A DNA stretch of 64,000 bases from the NCBI GenBank assembly GCA_050954865.1, contig JBPBQN010000160.1:9266-73265 (forward strand). The letters are read 5' to 3'. Position 1 is the stretch's first letter. Each line of letters opens with the position of its first letter. A program made the position numbers and the translations under genes. Positions 32,995 through 42,329 of this stretch are shown here, piece after piece. The notes beneath the pieces are model-generated. The model was not told the origin of the DNA, did no database searches, and saw only the letters and a list, made by a program, of their open reading frames with translations. The stretch comes from Mucilaginibacter_A sp050954865 (GTDB taxonomy: Bacteria; Bacteroidota; Bacteroidia; Sphingobacteriales; Sphingobacteriaceae).

Positions 32995-34365
32995 TTACAT
33001 ACCAGCTTTCAACTCAACACGACGGTTTAATACACGTCCTTGTTCGGTTGAGTTATCAGCAACCGGATTAGTTTCTCCGTTAGCTTTCACTTTCAAACGT
33101 TTAGCATCAACACCAGAGTTAACCAGGTAAGTTTTTACGGAGTTTGCTCTGTCTTTAGATAAACGCATGTTGTGTGCAGTAGAACCCTCAGATGAAGCAT
33201 AACCATCTATCTCAAAAGTTGAAGTTGTATTGCTTCTTAAATCTGCAGATAATTTATCTAATGTTGGATAAGCAGAAGTTCTCAATACTGAACTGTCAAA
33301 CTCAAACTGGATGTTAGAATAAGTGCCGTTAGAAGCTGTTGCCATTGTAGTATCTGGTTTAGGGAACTTGATTTCGCAACCAGAACCATCAACAACAGTA
33401 CCAGCAGGTGTACCAGGACATTTATCAAATTGATCAGAAACACCATCACCGTCAGAATCTTTCTTCAAATCATCAACTGATTTTTCTACGTTAGAAACAC
33501 GGCCTTTTAATGCTTCAACTTCTTCACGTAAGGTTGGGTCTTTCAACTCATCATACATTAAAGCCAATGGATTTACCCAATCCAAATTTGGTTTGGAAGC
33601 TTTACCTAAAGTAAACTCTAAGCCACCGTAACCGTAAGAGAATTTATCTTTTGTTGGATAATTAACGTTAGCTCCATCAAAGTTATCTCCATCAACAAAA
33701 TTGGCTGTATAGCCTAAATTAAACGCGATAACTTCTGACAGTTTGAATTTTACGCCAACACCAACCGGAATAACCAGTTCATGCACGTATTTATTATCGT
33801 GATTAGAACCAGCGATACCTTTATAATCGACAACCTGCCCGCTTGCTAAAACAACTTTGGGTGCATAAGCAGCATAACCGCCACCACCGGTTACAAAGAA
33901 ATTAACTGAATTTTTTCTACGGATAAAGTCAACAGTTGCAACATTAACTACACCCATTAAATTTGCATAATAAGCTAAATCAGTTTTAAATGACTGATAG
34001 CCATCTTTTACACCGTTAACAGCACCTGAACGATTTCTGCTATTATCTCCTGATACAGTACCGCGCATTACATTCAGCTGCAAGCCAAATGCATGGCCTA
34101 ACTGTTCTCTAAAAGAGATACCGTAGCCAAGCTCATAATTGCTTTTACTGAAATCATTAACACCAAAAGGAATATTAGGTGCCAATACGCCTGCATTTGC
34201 TCCAATGCTAAAGGTTTTGTACTGCCCTCTGCCACCAAATACTTTGGCGGAACCAGGAGCAACAGTTGTAGTCGAATCTTTTGAGGTTTGTGCATGGGCG
34301 GCAACAACACTCATCAGGGAGGCAATCGACAGAACAACCGTTTTCTTTAAGGTAGAATAACTCAT
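32995..34365 (-). CDS. OmpA-like outer-membrane protein
   Basis: 456 residues. Signal peptide ending AAHAQ (about residue 26). Residues ~45-255 alternate in a way expected of an outer-membrane beta-barrel (FSIGANAGVL, GYGGLEFTLGKAS). A coiled segment (EEVEALKGRVSNVEKSVDDLKK) leads to one thrombospondin type-3-like calcium motif DSDGDGVSDQFDKCPGTPAG, then a C-terminal OmpA domain with NMRLSKDRANSVKTYL and EGRVLNRRVEL-like ending that binds peptidoglycan. Probably an abundant structural protein; it has its own strong terminator. Confidence 0.93.
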   Translation of the reverse strand: MSYSTLKKTVVLSIASLMSVVAAHAQTSKDSTTTVAPGSAKVFGGRGQYKTFSIGANAGVLAPNIPFGVNDFSKSNYELGYGISFREQLGHAFGLQLNVMRGTVSGDNSRNRSGAVNGVKDGYQSFKTDLAYYANLMGVVNVATVDFIRRKNSVNFFVTGGGGYAAYAPKVVLASGQVVDYKGIAGSNHDNKYVHELVIPVGVGVKFKLSEVIAFNLGYTANFVDGDNFDGANVNYPTKDKFSYGYGGLEFTLGKASKPNLDWVNPLALMYDELKDPTLREEVEALKGRVSNVEKSVDDLKKDSDGDGVSDQFDKCPGTPAGTVVDGSGCEIKFPKPDTTMATASNGTYSNIQFEFDSSVLRTSAYPTLDKLSADLRSNTTSTFEIDGYASSEGSTAHNMRLSKDRANSVKTYLVNSGVDAKRLKVKANGETNPVADNSTEQGRVLNRRVELKAGM

Positions 34366-34402
34366 AATTTTAAGATTAACGATTTTAATTGTGATTTTTT
34401 TT

Positions 34403-34410
34403 CAAAAATA
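34403..34410 (-). promoter_or_regulatory. possible -7 box of the OmpA-like gene
   Basis: TATTTTTG on minus, fitting TAnnTTTG, about 38 bases before the ATG. The -33 element is not clear. Confidence 0.35.
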
Positions 34411-34515
34411 GTTATTATGTTTGATTCGTTGTACCAAACTCCATTCCATTTTATATTTTATTTTCCTGAATAAATATATAAATTTTTAACACAAGATATA
34501 AATTATTGTTTTTTA

Positions 34516-35805
34516 ATGAAATATAACCAGATTGCTAATGAAGTGTTTTCTACGAACAGAACCAAATTTTGTTCAGCATTAAAGCCGAAATCATTAGTCT
34601 TGATTAATTCTAATGATGAATTTCCCAGAAGCGGCGATCAAAATCATGTTTTCAAGCAAAACGCAGATTTGTTTTATTTAAGCGGAATAGATCAGGAACA
34701 AACAATCTTATTATTATTTCCGGATTGTCCGAACCCTTTGTATCAGGAAGTTCTGTTTTTAAGACAAACCAGCGAACACATTGCTGTTTGGGAAGGACAC
34801 AAATACACGCGTGAAGAAGCGGAAAAAGCCTCCGGCATTAAAAAAATTTACTGGTTGCAGGAGTTTGACGCAATTTTATCTGCTGTGATATTTTATGCAG
34901 AAAACATTTACCTCAACACCAATGAAAACGACCGCTACGCACATTCGGTTTCTTACCGCGATTTGCGTTTTATCCAACAGTTAAAAGAGAAATATCCTTT
35001 ACATCAATATTTAAGGGCTGCGCCGATTTTCAGAGATTTGCGCGCCTTAAAATCCTCCGCAGAGATAGAACTGATCAGCAAAGCCTGTCAGCTTACCAAC
35101 GATGCTTTTTTTAGGGTACTAAAATTTGTAAAACCCGGCGTTGGCGAGTACGAGATTGAAGCTGAAATTATCCACGAATTTATCCGGCAACGAGGAACCG
35201 GCCATGCTTACAATCCGATTATTGCTTCGGGCAACAACGCAAACATTCTGCATTATAATGACAACAACCAGATTTGTAAAGACGGCGATGTGATTTTGAT
35301 GGATTTTGGTGCTGAATATGCGAATTACAATGCAGATATGACGCGCTCGATTCCGGTTAACGGTCGTTTTACACCTCGACAGAAAGCGGTTTATAACGCA
35401 GTTTTGAAAGTTTTGAAGGAATCAATACAACTTTTAAAACCAGGTGTGATGTGGAATGCTTATCACGAAGAAGTGGGCAAAATCATGACTTCGGAACTGA
35501 TTAATTTAGGTTTGCTTAACAAACACGAGGTTGAAAACCAAAATCCGGATATGCCGCTTTACAAAAAGTATTTTATGCACGGCAACTCGCACCATTTAGG
35601 TTTGGATGTGCATGATTTTGCTGGAAGATATACACCTTTTGCTGCCGGAAATGTACTGACAGTAGAACCCGGCATTTATATTCCTGTTGAAGGTTTGGGT
35701 ATCCGCTTGGAAAATAATATTCTGATTACTGAAAACGGTACAATTGATTTGATGGCTGCCATTCCAATTGAAGCCGATCATATTGAAGATATTATGAATG
35801 CTTAA
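34516..35805 (+). CDS. pepP: aminopeptidase P family protein (Xaa-Pro aminopeptidase)
   Basis: 429 residues. N-terminal creatinase-like domain (FPRSGDQNHVFKQNADLFYLSG), then a pita-bread catalytic domain. Metal ligands are visible: DFGAEYANYNADMTRS (two Asp), HGNSHHLGLDVHD (His), TVEPGIYIP (Glu) and GIRLENNILIT (Glu). It releases N-terminal residues that precede proline. No signal peptide, so cytosolic. A type-A motif starts at its stop codon and separates it from the glycosyltransferase gene. Confidence 0.94.
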   Translation: MKYNQIANEVFSTNRTKFCSALKPKSLVLINSNDEFPRSGDQNHVFKQNADLFYLSGIDQEQTILLLFPDCPNPLYQEVLFLRQTSEHIAVWEGHKYTREEAEKASGIKKIYWLQEFDAILSAVIFYAENIYLNTNENDRYAHSVSYRDLRFIQQLKEKYPLHQYLRAAPIFRDLRALKSSAEIELISKACQLTNDAFFRVLKFVKPGVGEYEIEAEIIHEFIRQRGTGHAYNPIIASGNNANILHYNDNNQICKDGDVILMDFGAEYANYNADMTRSIPVNGRFTPRQKAVYNAVLKVLKESIQLLKPGVMWNAYHEEVGKIMTSELINLGLLNKHEVENQNPDMPLYKKYFMHGNSHHLGLDVHDFAGRYTPFAAGNVLTVEPGIYIPVEGLGIRLENNILITENGTIDLMAAIPIEADHIEDIMNA

Positions 35806-35815
35806 TTTATACCGG

Positions 35816-35827
35816 TAAAAACAGTAT
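35816..35827 (+). repeat. type-A dispersed motif with full 5' arm
   Basis: Exact TAAAAACAGTAT preceded by AATTTATACCGG, between the pepP stop and the glycosyltransferase ATG. Its arm is nearly identical to the copy at 32388. Confidence 0.7.
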
Positions 35828-35837
35828 CTTCTATAAT

Positions 35838-36896
35838 ATGGCTCAACCTTCAGTTTTAGTAACATTTGATTCTATGAAGGACACCAATCGTGGCTATTTT
35901 TCTTTTGGAAAGGGACTTGGTAATGCTTTGATTCAAGAAAACCAAAATAAATTTAGATTAACCTATTATTTGGCTGAACATACAGATTCTTATTATTTAT
36001 TTAATGGAACAGTTAATATTTTACCTTTTTCCAGGTGGCATAGAATATTTTTTCCGTCAAATAACAAATATGATATCGTACACTTAAGCGATCAGTTCTG
36101 CAGGTTAAGGCCGAATAAAGTTAGTGCAAAAAGAATTATGACTGTTCATGATATGAACAAAGTTCATCTAAAATACAGTAAGCCGCGTCGTATTAAAGCA
36201 TACTTGAAAAAATTAGGAGGTTTTATTTCTCAGTGCGATAAAGTGGTTGCTATTTCCAAGTTTGTAGCAAATGATTTATTAACATACTTTCCTGAAGCAG
36301 CTCATAAAATCAGTGTTATTTATAACGGTGCTGATAAACTTGTTGTTCCTGATAATCATCAGCCAGTTTATATCCCTAAAAAATCATTTTTGTTTACAAT
36401 TGGTTTATTATCCGTACAAAAAGGATTTCATTTTTTGCCTTGCCTTTTGGAAGATAACAATTACGAATTAGTTATTTCAGGAATCGAAACACCGCACAAA
36501 AGTAGAATTATTGAAGAAGCAGAAAAATTTGGTTGTCGTGATCGGGTCATCATTACCGGTCCAATTGCTGAAGCTGACAAAGCTTGGTATTACAAAAATT
36601 GTAGTGCATTCTTGTTTCCTTCCATTGCAGAAGGTTTTGGATTGCCTGTAATTGAAGTGATGCACTTTGGCAAACCGGTATTTTTATCAAAATACACTTC
36701 TTTACCAGAAGTTGGCGGCGATGCGGCTTACTATTTTGACGATTTTGAACCACTACACATGCAACAAATATTTGCAAAAGGTATGAAGGACTTTAATAAC
36801 CATATGCGCGCAGATGAAATAATCAATCAAGCTAATAAATTTTCTTGGGAACAGGCTGCACAGCAGTATTTAAAGCTTTATCAAGCGTGTTTGTAA
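35838..36896 (+). CDS. family 4-type glycosyltransferase (GT-B)
   Basis: 352 residues. The C-terminal Rossmann half carries the retaining GT4 donor site: FTIGLLSVQKGFHFLP, RVIITGPIAEADKAWYY and the E-x7-E motif in SIAEGFGLPVIEVMHFGKP. The N-terminal half has MTVHDMNKVH and a CDKVVAISKFVANDL acceptor region. It transfers a sugar from a nucleotide donor; acceptor unknown, probably envelope glycan since an ABC exporter and further transferases follow. No membrane helix. Confidence 0.9.
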   Translation: MAQPSVLVTFDSMKDTNRGYFSFGKGLGNALIQENQNKFRLTYYLAEHTDSYYLFNGTVNILPFSRWHRIFFPSNNKYDIVHLSDQFCRLRPNKVSAKRIMTVHDMNKVHLKYSKPRRIKAYLKKLGGFISQCDKVVAISKFVANDLLTYFPEAAHKISVIYNGADKLVVPDNHQPVYIPKKSFLFTIGLLSVQKGFHFLPCLLEDNNYELVISGIETPHKSRIIEEAEKFGCRDRVIITGPIAEADKAWYYKNCSAFLFPSIAEGFGLPVIEVMHFGKPVFLSKYTSLPEVGGDAAYYFDDFEPLHMQQIFAKGMKDFNNHMRADEIINQANKFSWEQAAQQYLKLYQACL

Positions 36897-36927
36897 ACTA
36901 TTAAAGCTATACAAACTCAAAATTTCC

Positions 36928-36935
36928 TAATTTTG
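36928..36935 (+). promoter_or_regulatory. ABC exporter -7 box
   Basis: Exact TAATTTTG, 17 bases before the ATG at 36953. Confidence 0.45.
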
Positions 36936-36952
36936 CAGGCTTAACGTTTTGA

Positions 36953-38776
36953 ATGAAAACCTATTTCCGCCTGCTTTCTTTTGCTAAACCGATAGAAAAA
37001 TTTGCAATACCTTATGTGCTGGCCACTATTTTATCGGTAGTATTTAACACGCTTAACCTAACTTTAGTTGCACCGCTTTTAACCACTTTGTTTGCCAAAG
37101 ACAGAACGACAACCGTTATTGCAAAGCCAAAAAGTGTTTTTTCTATTGTTGATACTTTTACTTATTACGTGCAATATGCCAACGTACATTACGGCTTGCT
37201 TAATGCCTTAAAATTTGTTTGTATTGCCATTATTATAGCTACGTTTTTAGGTAATCTTTTCCGGTATATTTCCCAGCGGATTATGGAAAATTTGAGGATT
37301 CATACGTTGCTAAATCTGCGCAAAGCGGTGTTTAACAACGTGATGGATTTACATTTGGGCTACTTTAGCAATGAGCGTAAAGGTGATATCATTTCTAAAA
37401 TTGCTTCTGATGTACAGGTTGTACAGTTTTCTGTTACCGGAACATTACAAGTCGTTTTTAAAGAACCTTTTCAGCTGATTGCCTACATTGTAATGCTGTT
37501 TTTGATCAGTTATAAACTTACTTTGTTTTCATTACTGGTTATTCCGGTTTCGGCTTTTGTAATTTCTCGGATTGTAAAAAGCTTAAAACAGCAAGCCGCT
37601 GCATCACAACAATCGTACGGCAACATGATCAGTTATCTGGATGAAGCTTTATCCGGCATCAAAATTATCAAAGCTTTTAACGCTACTGCTTTTATCAAAC
37701 AAAAATTCAGTTCAGAAAACAGAAACTATTCGCACATTGGCCGTTCAATGGCCAAACGGCAGCAGCTTGCTTCTCCAACTTCCGAATTTTTGGGCGTTTC
37801 GATGGTTGCCGGCATTGTTTTATATGGCGGATCGTTGATTATTAACCATCAATCTGCTGCGCTCACGCCCGAATCTTTTATTTTGTATATCATTTTATTT
37901 TCCCAGGTGATGCGGCCGGCCAAAGCACTTTCTGATGCTTTCAGCAATATTCATTCCGGCATTGCGGCCGGCGAACGCGTTTTAGAGCTGATCGATACAA
38001 AACCGCAAATTAATGATGCCACTGATGCTGTTTTTATCGATACTTTTTCGGACAACATCGAACTGAAAAATGTTTCCTTTGCTTACCAGGAAAAAGAGGT
38101 GCTAAAAGAAGTATCGCTTATCATTCCGAAAGGAAAAAACATTGCGCTGGTTGGTCCTTCCGGCGGCGGAAAATCTACGTTGATGGATTTGCTTCCGCGA
38201 TTTATCGAACCCACAAATGGAACAATTTATATTGATGGAAAAGATGTACAGCACCTGCAAACAGATTCCGTTCGTACATTAATGGGCGTTGTTAATCAGG
38301 AATCGATTTTATTTAACGATTCCATTTTTAATAATATCGCTTTTGCAAAACCGAACGCTACACAAGCAGAAGTTGAAGCCGCTGCCAGAATTGCGAACGC
38401 ACACGAATTTATTTTGAATACAGAAAATGGTTATCAAACCAATATTGGCGATCGTGGTTCCAAGCTTTCCGGCGGACAAAAACAACGTATTTCCATTGCG
38501 CGCGCCGTTTTAAGCAATCCGCCGATTATGCTTTTGGATGAAGCAACTTCTGCTTTGGATACAGAATCAGAAAAATTAGTGCAGGACGCTTTAAATAATC
38601 TCACAAAAAACCGAACTTCCCTTATTATTGCACATCGTTTAAGTACGATCCAAAATGCAGACGAAATTGTAGTTTTAGAAAACGGCCGAATTGCAGAGCA
38701 GGGAAACCATCAGCAACTCATCAACAAAAACGGTTTGTACAAAAGGCTGATTGATATGCAAACTTTTACCTCATAA
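36953..38776 (+). CDS. MsbA-like ABC exporter
   Basis: 607 residues. Six membrane segments in the first ~330, with long loops, then an ATPase: Walker A GPSGGGKST, Q-loop GVVNQESILFND, signature LSGGQKQRISIARAVL, Walker B IMLLDEATSALD, H-loop IAHRLS. It resembles lipid A/lipid flippases of the MsbA type, in keeping with the glycan genes that follow, though substrate assignment is inference. Its stop codon TAA at 38774-38776 is the first part of a type-A motif. The DNA holds one type A (38025) and one type B (38103) copy within 80 bases. Confidence 0.92.
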   Translation: MKTYFRLLSFAKPIEKFAIPYVLATILSVVFNTLNLTLVAPLLTTLFAKDRTTTVIAKPKSVFSIVDTFTYYVQYANVHYGLLNALKFVCIAIIIATFLGNLFRYISQRIMENLRIHTLLNLRKAVFNNVMDLHLGYFSNERKGDIISKIASDVQVVQFSVTGTLQVVFKEPFQLIAYIVMLFLISYKLTLFSLLVIPVSAFVISRIVKSLKQQAAASQQSYGNMISYLDEALSGIKIIKAFNATAFIKQKFSSENRNYSHIGRSMAKRQQLASPTSEFLGVSMVAGIVLYGGSLIINHQSAALTPESFILYIILFSQVMRPAKALSDAFSNIHSGIAAGERVLELIDTKPQINDATDAVFIDTFSDNIELKNVSFAYQEKEVLKEVSLIIPKGKNIALVGPSGGGKSTLMDLLPRFIEPTNGTIYIDGKDVQHLQTDSVRTLMGVVNQESILFNDSIFNNIAFAKPNATQAEVEAAARIANAHEFILNTENGYQTNIGDRGSKLSGGQKQRISIARAVLSNPPIMLLDEATSALDTESEKLVQDALNNLTKNRTSLIIAHRLSTIQNADEIVVLENGRIAEQGNHQQLINKNGLYKRLIDMQTFTS

Positions 38777-38785
38777 AAACAGCAT
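38774..38785 (+). repeat. type-A dispersed motif carrying both a stop and a start codon
   Basis: Exact TAAAAACAGCAT. Its first TAA terminates the ABC exporter; its last AT plus the following G make the ATG (38784-38786) of the next gene. Confidence 0.75.
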
Positions 38786-39419
38786 GAGCAAGCCTGTTAG
38801 TTTTATAAAATCAACTTGGTGGAGTATTGTTGATAAAAAAAGATACAGATTAAACAAGCTGCAGGTTCATCAGCAAAAAATTGAGAGTTTTTTATCCAAC
38901 AATAAAATTCTTACGATTCCTGATATAATTAAAATTGCACAAGCAAACGGCGAGCTTAATCACAGCCATACTAGTAATGCCGGCGATATTATATATGCGC
39001 TTCCAGTTATTAAACAGCTGAGTAATCTAATTGATAAGCTGCAAAATTTACTGTTAAAAATTAATGTACCCATGCGCCTGTCTTTAGGTTTAGTACATCC
39101 GCTAAATAATGTAATGTTAAATGAGCAATCTGTAAAATTACTATCGCCACTGTTAGAAAGTCAGAGTTATATTAGTAAATGTAGTGTTTATACAGATGAG
39201 CGCATTGATATCAATCTTAGCCTTTTCAGAAAATCCGGAATATACATTGACAGAGGCAATCAATCTTTCCCTTATTCGTTGGCAGAAGGGTTGAAAGTGC
39301 CGCGTATATTAGAAACGTATTATTCTGCACCAAACGTTATTCCGGAAGGTAAAAATGGGCACGACTTTTATTTTCAGAAACATTTTGAATTTTTGGTTGA
39401 GGATTTATATTATAGTTAA
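38784..39419 (+). CDS. GT9-like glycan gene, internally deleted paralogue
   Basis: 211 residues from ATG 38784; an in-frame upstream ATG inside the ABC gene is rejected. The N-terminal part has HTSNAGDIIYALPVIKQL and the C-terminal part GNQSFPYSLAEGLKVPRILE and VIPEGKNGHDFYFQKHFE. All three align with the next gene, but about 100 residues in the middle are missing: DERIDINLSLFRKSG runs straight into IYIDRGNQSFPYS. The NAGD..ALP and GNQSFPYS..EGL motifs recall the phosphate-binding loops of GT9/heptosyltransferase-like GT-B proteins. Without the central region it is probably inactive or a binding-only protein. Confidence 0.6.
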   Translation: MSKPVSFIKSTWWSIVDKKRYRLNKLQVHQQKIESFLSNNKILTIPDIIKIAQANGELNHSHTSNAGDIIYALPVIKQLSNLIDKLQNLLLKINVPMRLSLGLVHPLNNVMLNEQSVKLLSPLLESQSYISKCSVYTDERIDINLSLFRKSGIYIDRGNQSFPYSLAEGLKVPRILETYYSAPNVIPEGKNGHDFYFQKHFEFLVEDLYYS

Positions 39420-39443
39420 TAGCAATTATCAAAAATACAAAGC

Positions 39444-40403
39444 ATGTTTAAAAAGAGAAACATAATCAGCAAACTTTGGCTGAAATATAAAGACCATAAC
39501 CAATATAAACAGTATAAATGGGAACTGAAAAATTATACTGAACAGGAAGCCTTAAATTTTTTTACAGGTAATGATCGTTTAGATACACAAGAAAAAATTA
39601 TAGAAGTTGCACAGAAAGATAAATTACTAAATATAATACATAGCGGTAATGCCGGTGATGTGATCTATGCTTTGCCTACTATTAAAAAAATTTACGAAAC
39701 AACGAATGTACCAGTTAACCTGTATCTACGCCTAAATCAGCCGTTGCCCGAGCCGGTTTACAGTAATACTGCTCATTCTATGGGAAGTGTAATGATTAAC
39801 CAGAACATGGCCAACATGATATTTCCGCTACTAAATGCACAAAATTACATCAATAGTTGTGAGGCATACAACGATCAGAAAATCCATATAGACCTGGATT
39901 TCTTTCGTTCTAAAACTATCCCTTTAAGTAATTCAAATTTAGCTAGGTGGTGCAGTTATGTTACCGGTTTTACACCTGAGCTTTGGAAACCCTGGATTAC
40001 TGTTGAGCCAGATTTTTCTTATGCTGAAAATATTATATTGGCAAGAAGTGAACGTTATCGCAATTCAACGATTAATTATTCTTTTTTAAAAAATTACAAG
40101 AATACTGTTTTTATAGGTGTAAAATCAGAATACGAGGATATGAGAAAAGTTATTCCTGATTTGAAGTGGCATCAAATTCAAAATTTTTTAGAATTAGCAC
40201 AAATAATTGCTGGCTGTAAATTTTTTGTTGGCAATCAATCCTTTCCATATTCTATTGCTGAAGGCTTGAAAACGCCGCGCATATTAGAAGCATATTATCA
40301 TGTTGCACACGTTATCCCTGAAGGAGAAAATGCACATGATTTTTACTACCAAAATCATTTTGAATCATTGGTGAAACAGTTAAATCAAAGAGCTATCAAG
40401 TAA
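39444..40403 (+). CDS. GT9-like glycan protein, full-length paralogue
   Basis: 319 residues. HSGNAGDVIYALPTIKKI (about residues 66-83), a central region with LDFFRSKTIPLSNSNLARWCSYVTG and TVFIGVKSEYEDMRK, then FFVGNQSFPYSIAEGLKTPRILEAYY. The N-terminal GD..LP and C-terminal GNQS motifs are like those of ADP-heptose transferases (GT9), but the protein is only distantly similar, so the reaction is uncertain. Its first ~60 residues are basic and helical. It lies 24 bases after its shortened sister in an AT-rich stretch and is followed by a convergent GT2 gene. Confidence 0.6.
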   Translation: MFKKRNIISKLWLKYKDHNQYKQYKWELKNYTEQEALNFFTGNDRLDTQEKIIEVAQKDKLLNIIHSGNAGDVIYALPTIKKIYETTNVPVNLYLRLNQPLPEPVYSNTAHSMGSVMINQNMANMIFPLLNAQNYINSCEAYNDQKIHIDLDFFRSKTIPLSNSNLARWCSYVTGFTPELWKPWITVEPDFSYAENIILARSERYRNSTINYSFLKNYKNTVFIGVKSEYEDMRKVIPDLKWHQIQNFLELAQIIAGCKFFVGNQSFPYSIAEGLKTPRILEAYYHVAHVIPEGENAHDFYYQNHFESLVKQLNQRAIK

Positions 40404-40427
40404 GGAAAATGTTAAAAGAAGAGAATA

Positions 40428-41138
40428 CTATGCTCTTGGATTATTTCTATTTTTAAATCTGTGCCATTTATATCGTACCCAAATCTTTATTCCAAAATTC
40501 TTGAATACTAAACCTGCTTTGTCTTTTTGAAAACGTTTATCTATTTCAACTCCAGATACACCTTGGTGATTAAAATTTGCAATTAAATAATTTTTATAAA
40601 TAAAATGAAATTCATAATCTCCGCATATATTTAGTGTTAGTGCAAAATCTGCAGATATTTTATATTTGGTATCATAATTATGTTTACTAAATACTGCTGT
40701 GGGATAAATCATAGCTTGGTGATATATTCCAAATTTGGCTAACTGATAATAGGTTAACTCTCCTGACCGTTTTTCGCCATCGGCCCAAACATTAGCATAA
40801 TATATAGCTGATGTATCTTTTAGTTCCATTACCATGTTAGAAAAATCAGGTAATAACTCATCATCAGCACCTAAAAAATAAACCCAAATACTGCTAATTT
40901 GTAGTAAAGCTTTATTCATAGCATCATAAATTCCACTGTCAGATTCACTTTTCCAATAGAAAATATTAGTTTTATTTGCTTCTATAATTGCAACTGTTTC
41001 ATCTGTACTGTTCCCATCAATAATAATAATCTTTATATCATGGAAAGCTTGTTTATAAATACTATCTAAACATTTTTGCAATGTAGCAGCTGCATTGTAT
41101 GTTACGATAATTAAAGATATTCCAAGAGTTGAATTCAC
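40428..41138 (-). CDS. family 2 glycosyltransferase
   Basis: 236 residues, GT-A fold. Donor-site motifs are clear: LIIVTYNAAATLQKCLDSI, IIIDGNSTDETVAII, ESDSGIYDAMNKAL and the metal-binding FLGADDELLP, where ADD stands for the usual DxD. The C-terminus is basic (RYKWHRFKNRN) and may touch the membrane. These enzymes add a sugar during surface polysaccharide assembly. It converges with the GT9-like paralogues and is divergent from the next gene. Confidence 0.9.
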   Translation of the reverse strand: MNSTLGISLIIVTYNAAATLQKCLDSIYKQAFHDIKIIIIDGNSTDETVAIIEANKTNIFYWKSESDSGIYDAMNKALLQISSIWVYFLGADDELLPDFSNMVMELKDTSAIYYANVWADGEKRSGELTYYQLAKFGIYHQAMIYPTAVFSKHNYDTKYKISADFALTLNICGDYEFHFIYKNYLIANFNHQGVSGVEIDKRFQKDKAGLVFKNFGIKIWVRYKWHRFKNRNNPRA

Positions 41139-41148
41139 TTAAATAATT

Positions 41149-41156
41149 TAATTTTG
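41149..41156 (+). promoter_or_regulatory. -7 box of the GT9 gene
   Basis: Exact TAATTTTG, 24 bases before the ATG at 41181. A TTG start that would overlap this box is therefore unlikely. Confidence 0.45.
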
Positions 41157-41180
41157 AATTATGGTTTTATTTCTTCCTTT

Positions 41181-42323
41181 ATGCCAATAAAGAACAGAAA
41201 TTTATTTAGATTAACACGATTTATTCTACTTAAACTTCCTTATATACTGCAAGTGCTTGCTAAATTTAAAAAGCCTGCAAAAAAAATCTTGATTATTAAA
41301 ACCGATGCTATAGGTGATTATATTTTGTTTAGGAACTTTATAGAAGAAGTTAAAAAAGTTGCACAATTTCAAGATTATCAGATTGATTTAATTGGTAATA
41401 TACTTTGGCAGGACATTGCTTTAAAGTATGATAAAAACTTTGTTTTTCAATTTTACTTTGTTAATGCAAATGATTTATATCATCAACCCATACAAGTATT
41501 AAAATTAGCATGGAAACTTTTTTGCCAAAACTATTCTCTTGTTTTACAGCCAAGTTATACGCGTAATTTTATAAATGATGGCTTAGCTGCACTTACTGCT
41601 GCTAAACAAATTATTGGTTTTGAAGGAGATTTTGAAGCTATCACACAGAAAATAAAAAAGAAAACAGACCAATTTTATACAAAAAAAATAGTTCTTCCTA
41701 CTTCTATCTATTTTGAATTTGATAGAACTCAGTTCTTCTTCGAAACGGTTTTAAAAAAACAAATAATTTTAAAAGGTCCATCATTACCAGTAGAAAGTTT
41801 TACCCAAAATTATGTTGCTTTTTGTTTAGGAGCAGGTAATCAAAAACGCAGTTGGGAAGCAACAAAATTTTTGTCATTAGCACAACTCATTTTACAACAA
41901 ACTAATTATAATATTTACTTACTTGGAAGTTTAGATGCAGCAAGTGATACTGCTTTTATCGGTGCAAACTTATCATCTGAAAGAGTAAAAAATCTATCGC
42001 AAAAAACCACTCTTCCTGAATTTATCCAAATTATTGCACAATCAGCTTTAGTAATTTGTAATGAAACGAGTGCAGTACATATTGCATCAGCTTGCGGCAA
42101 AAAAGTAGTTTCTGTTTTAGGTGGTGGCCATTTTGAACGATTTGCACCTTACCCTATTTATTTTATTAATAAACCTGTTTTTTTATTTGAAAAAATGCCT
42201 TGCTACCACTGCAATTGGCTTTGTAAGTTTGAAACTGCTGTTGATGAACCTTTCCCTTGTATATCAAATGTGACTTTAAACCAGGTATGGAAAGAAGTAA
42301 AACAATTATTAAATATTAATTAG
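41181..42323 (+). CDS. family 9 glycosyltransferase (heptosyltransferase-like)
   Basis: 380 residues from ATG 41181; a TTG nine codons earlier overlaps the promoter box. GT9 motifs are good: KKILIIKTDAIGDYILFRNF near the N-terminus, CLGAGNQKRSWEATKFLSLAQ for the phosphate loop, and ALVICNETSAVHIASACGKKVVSVLGG for the nucleotide-binding half. C-terminal Cys residues (CYHCNWLCKFE) are typical of a GT9 subgroup. Likely adds heptose or another sugar to lipid A core or glycan; the acceptor is inferred only from family. Confidence 0.88.
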   Translation: MPIKNRNLFRLTRFILLKLPYILQVLAKFKKPAKKILIIKTDAIGDYILFRNFIEEVKKVAQFQDYQIDLIGNILWQDIALKYDKNFVFQFYFVNANDLYHQPIQVLKLAWKLFCQNYSLVLQPSYTRNFINDGLAALTAAKQIIGFEGDFEAITQKIKKKTDQFYTKKIVLPTSIYFEFDRTQFFFETVLKKQIILKGPSLPVESFTQNYVAFCLGAGNQKRSWEATKFLSLAQLILQQTNYNIYLLGSLDAASDTAFIGANLSSERVKNLSQKTTLPEFIQIIAQSALVICNETSAVHIASACGKKVVSVLGGGHFERFAPYPIYFINKPVFLFEKMPCYHCNWLCKFETAVDEPFPCISNVTLNQVWKEVKQLLNIN

Positions 42324-42329
42324 TACCTA

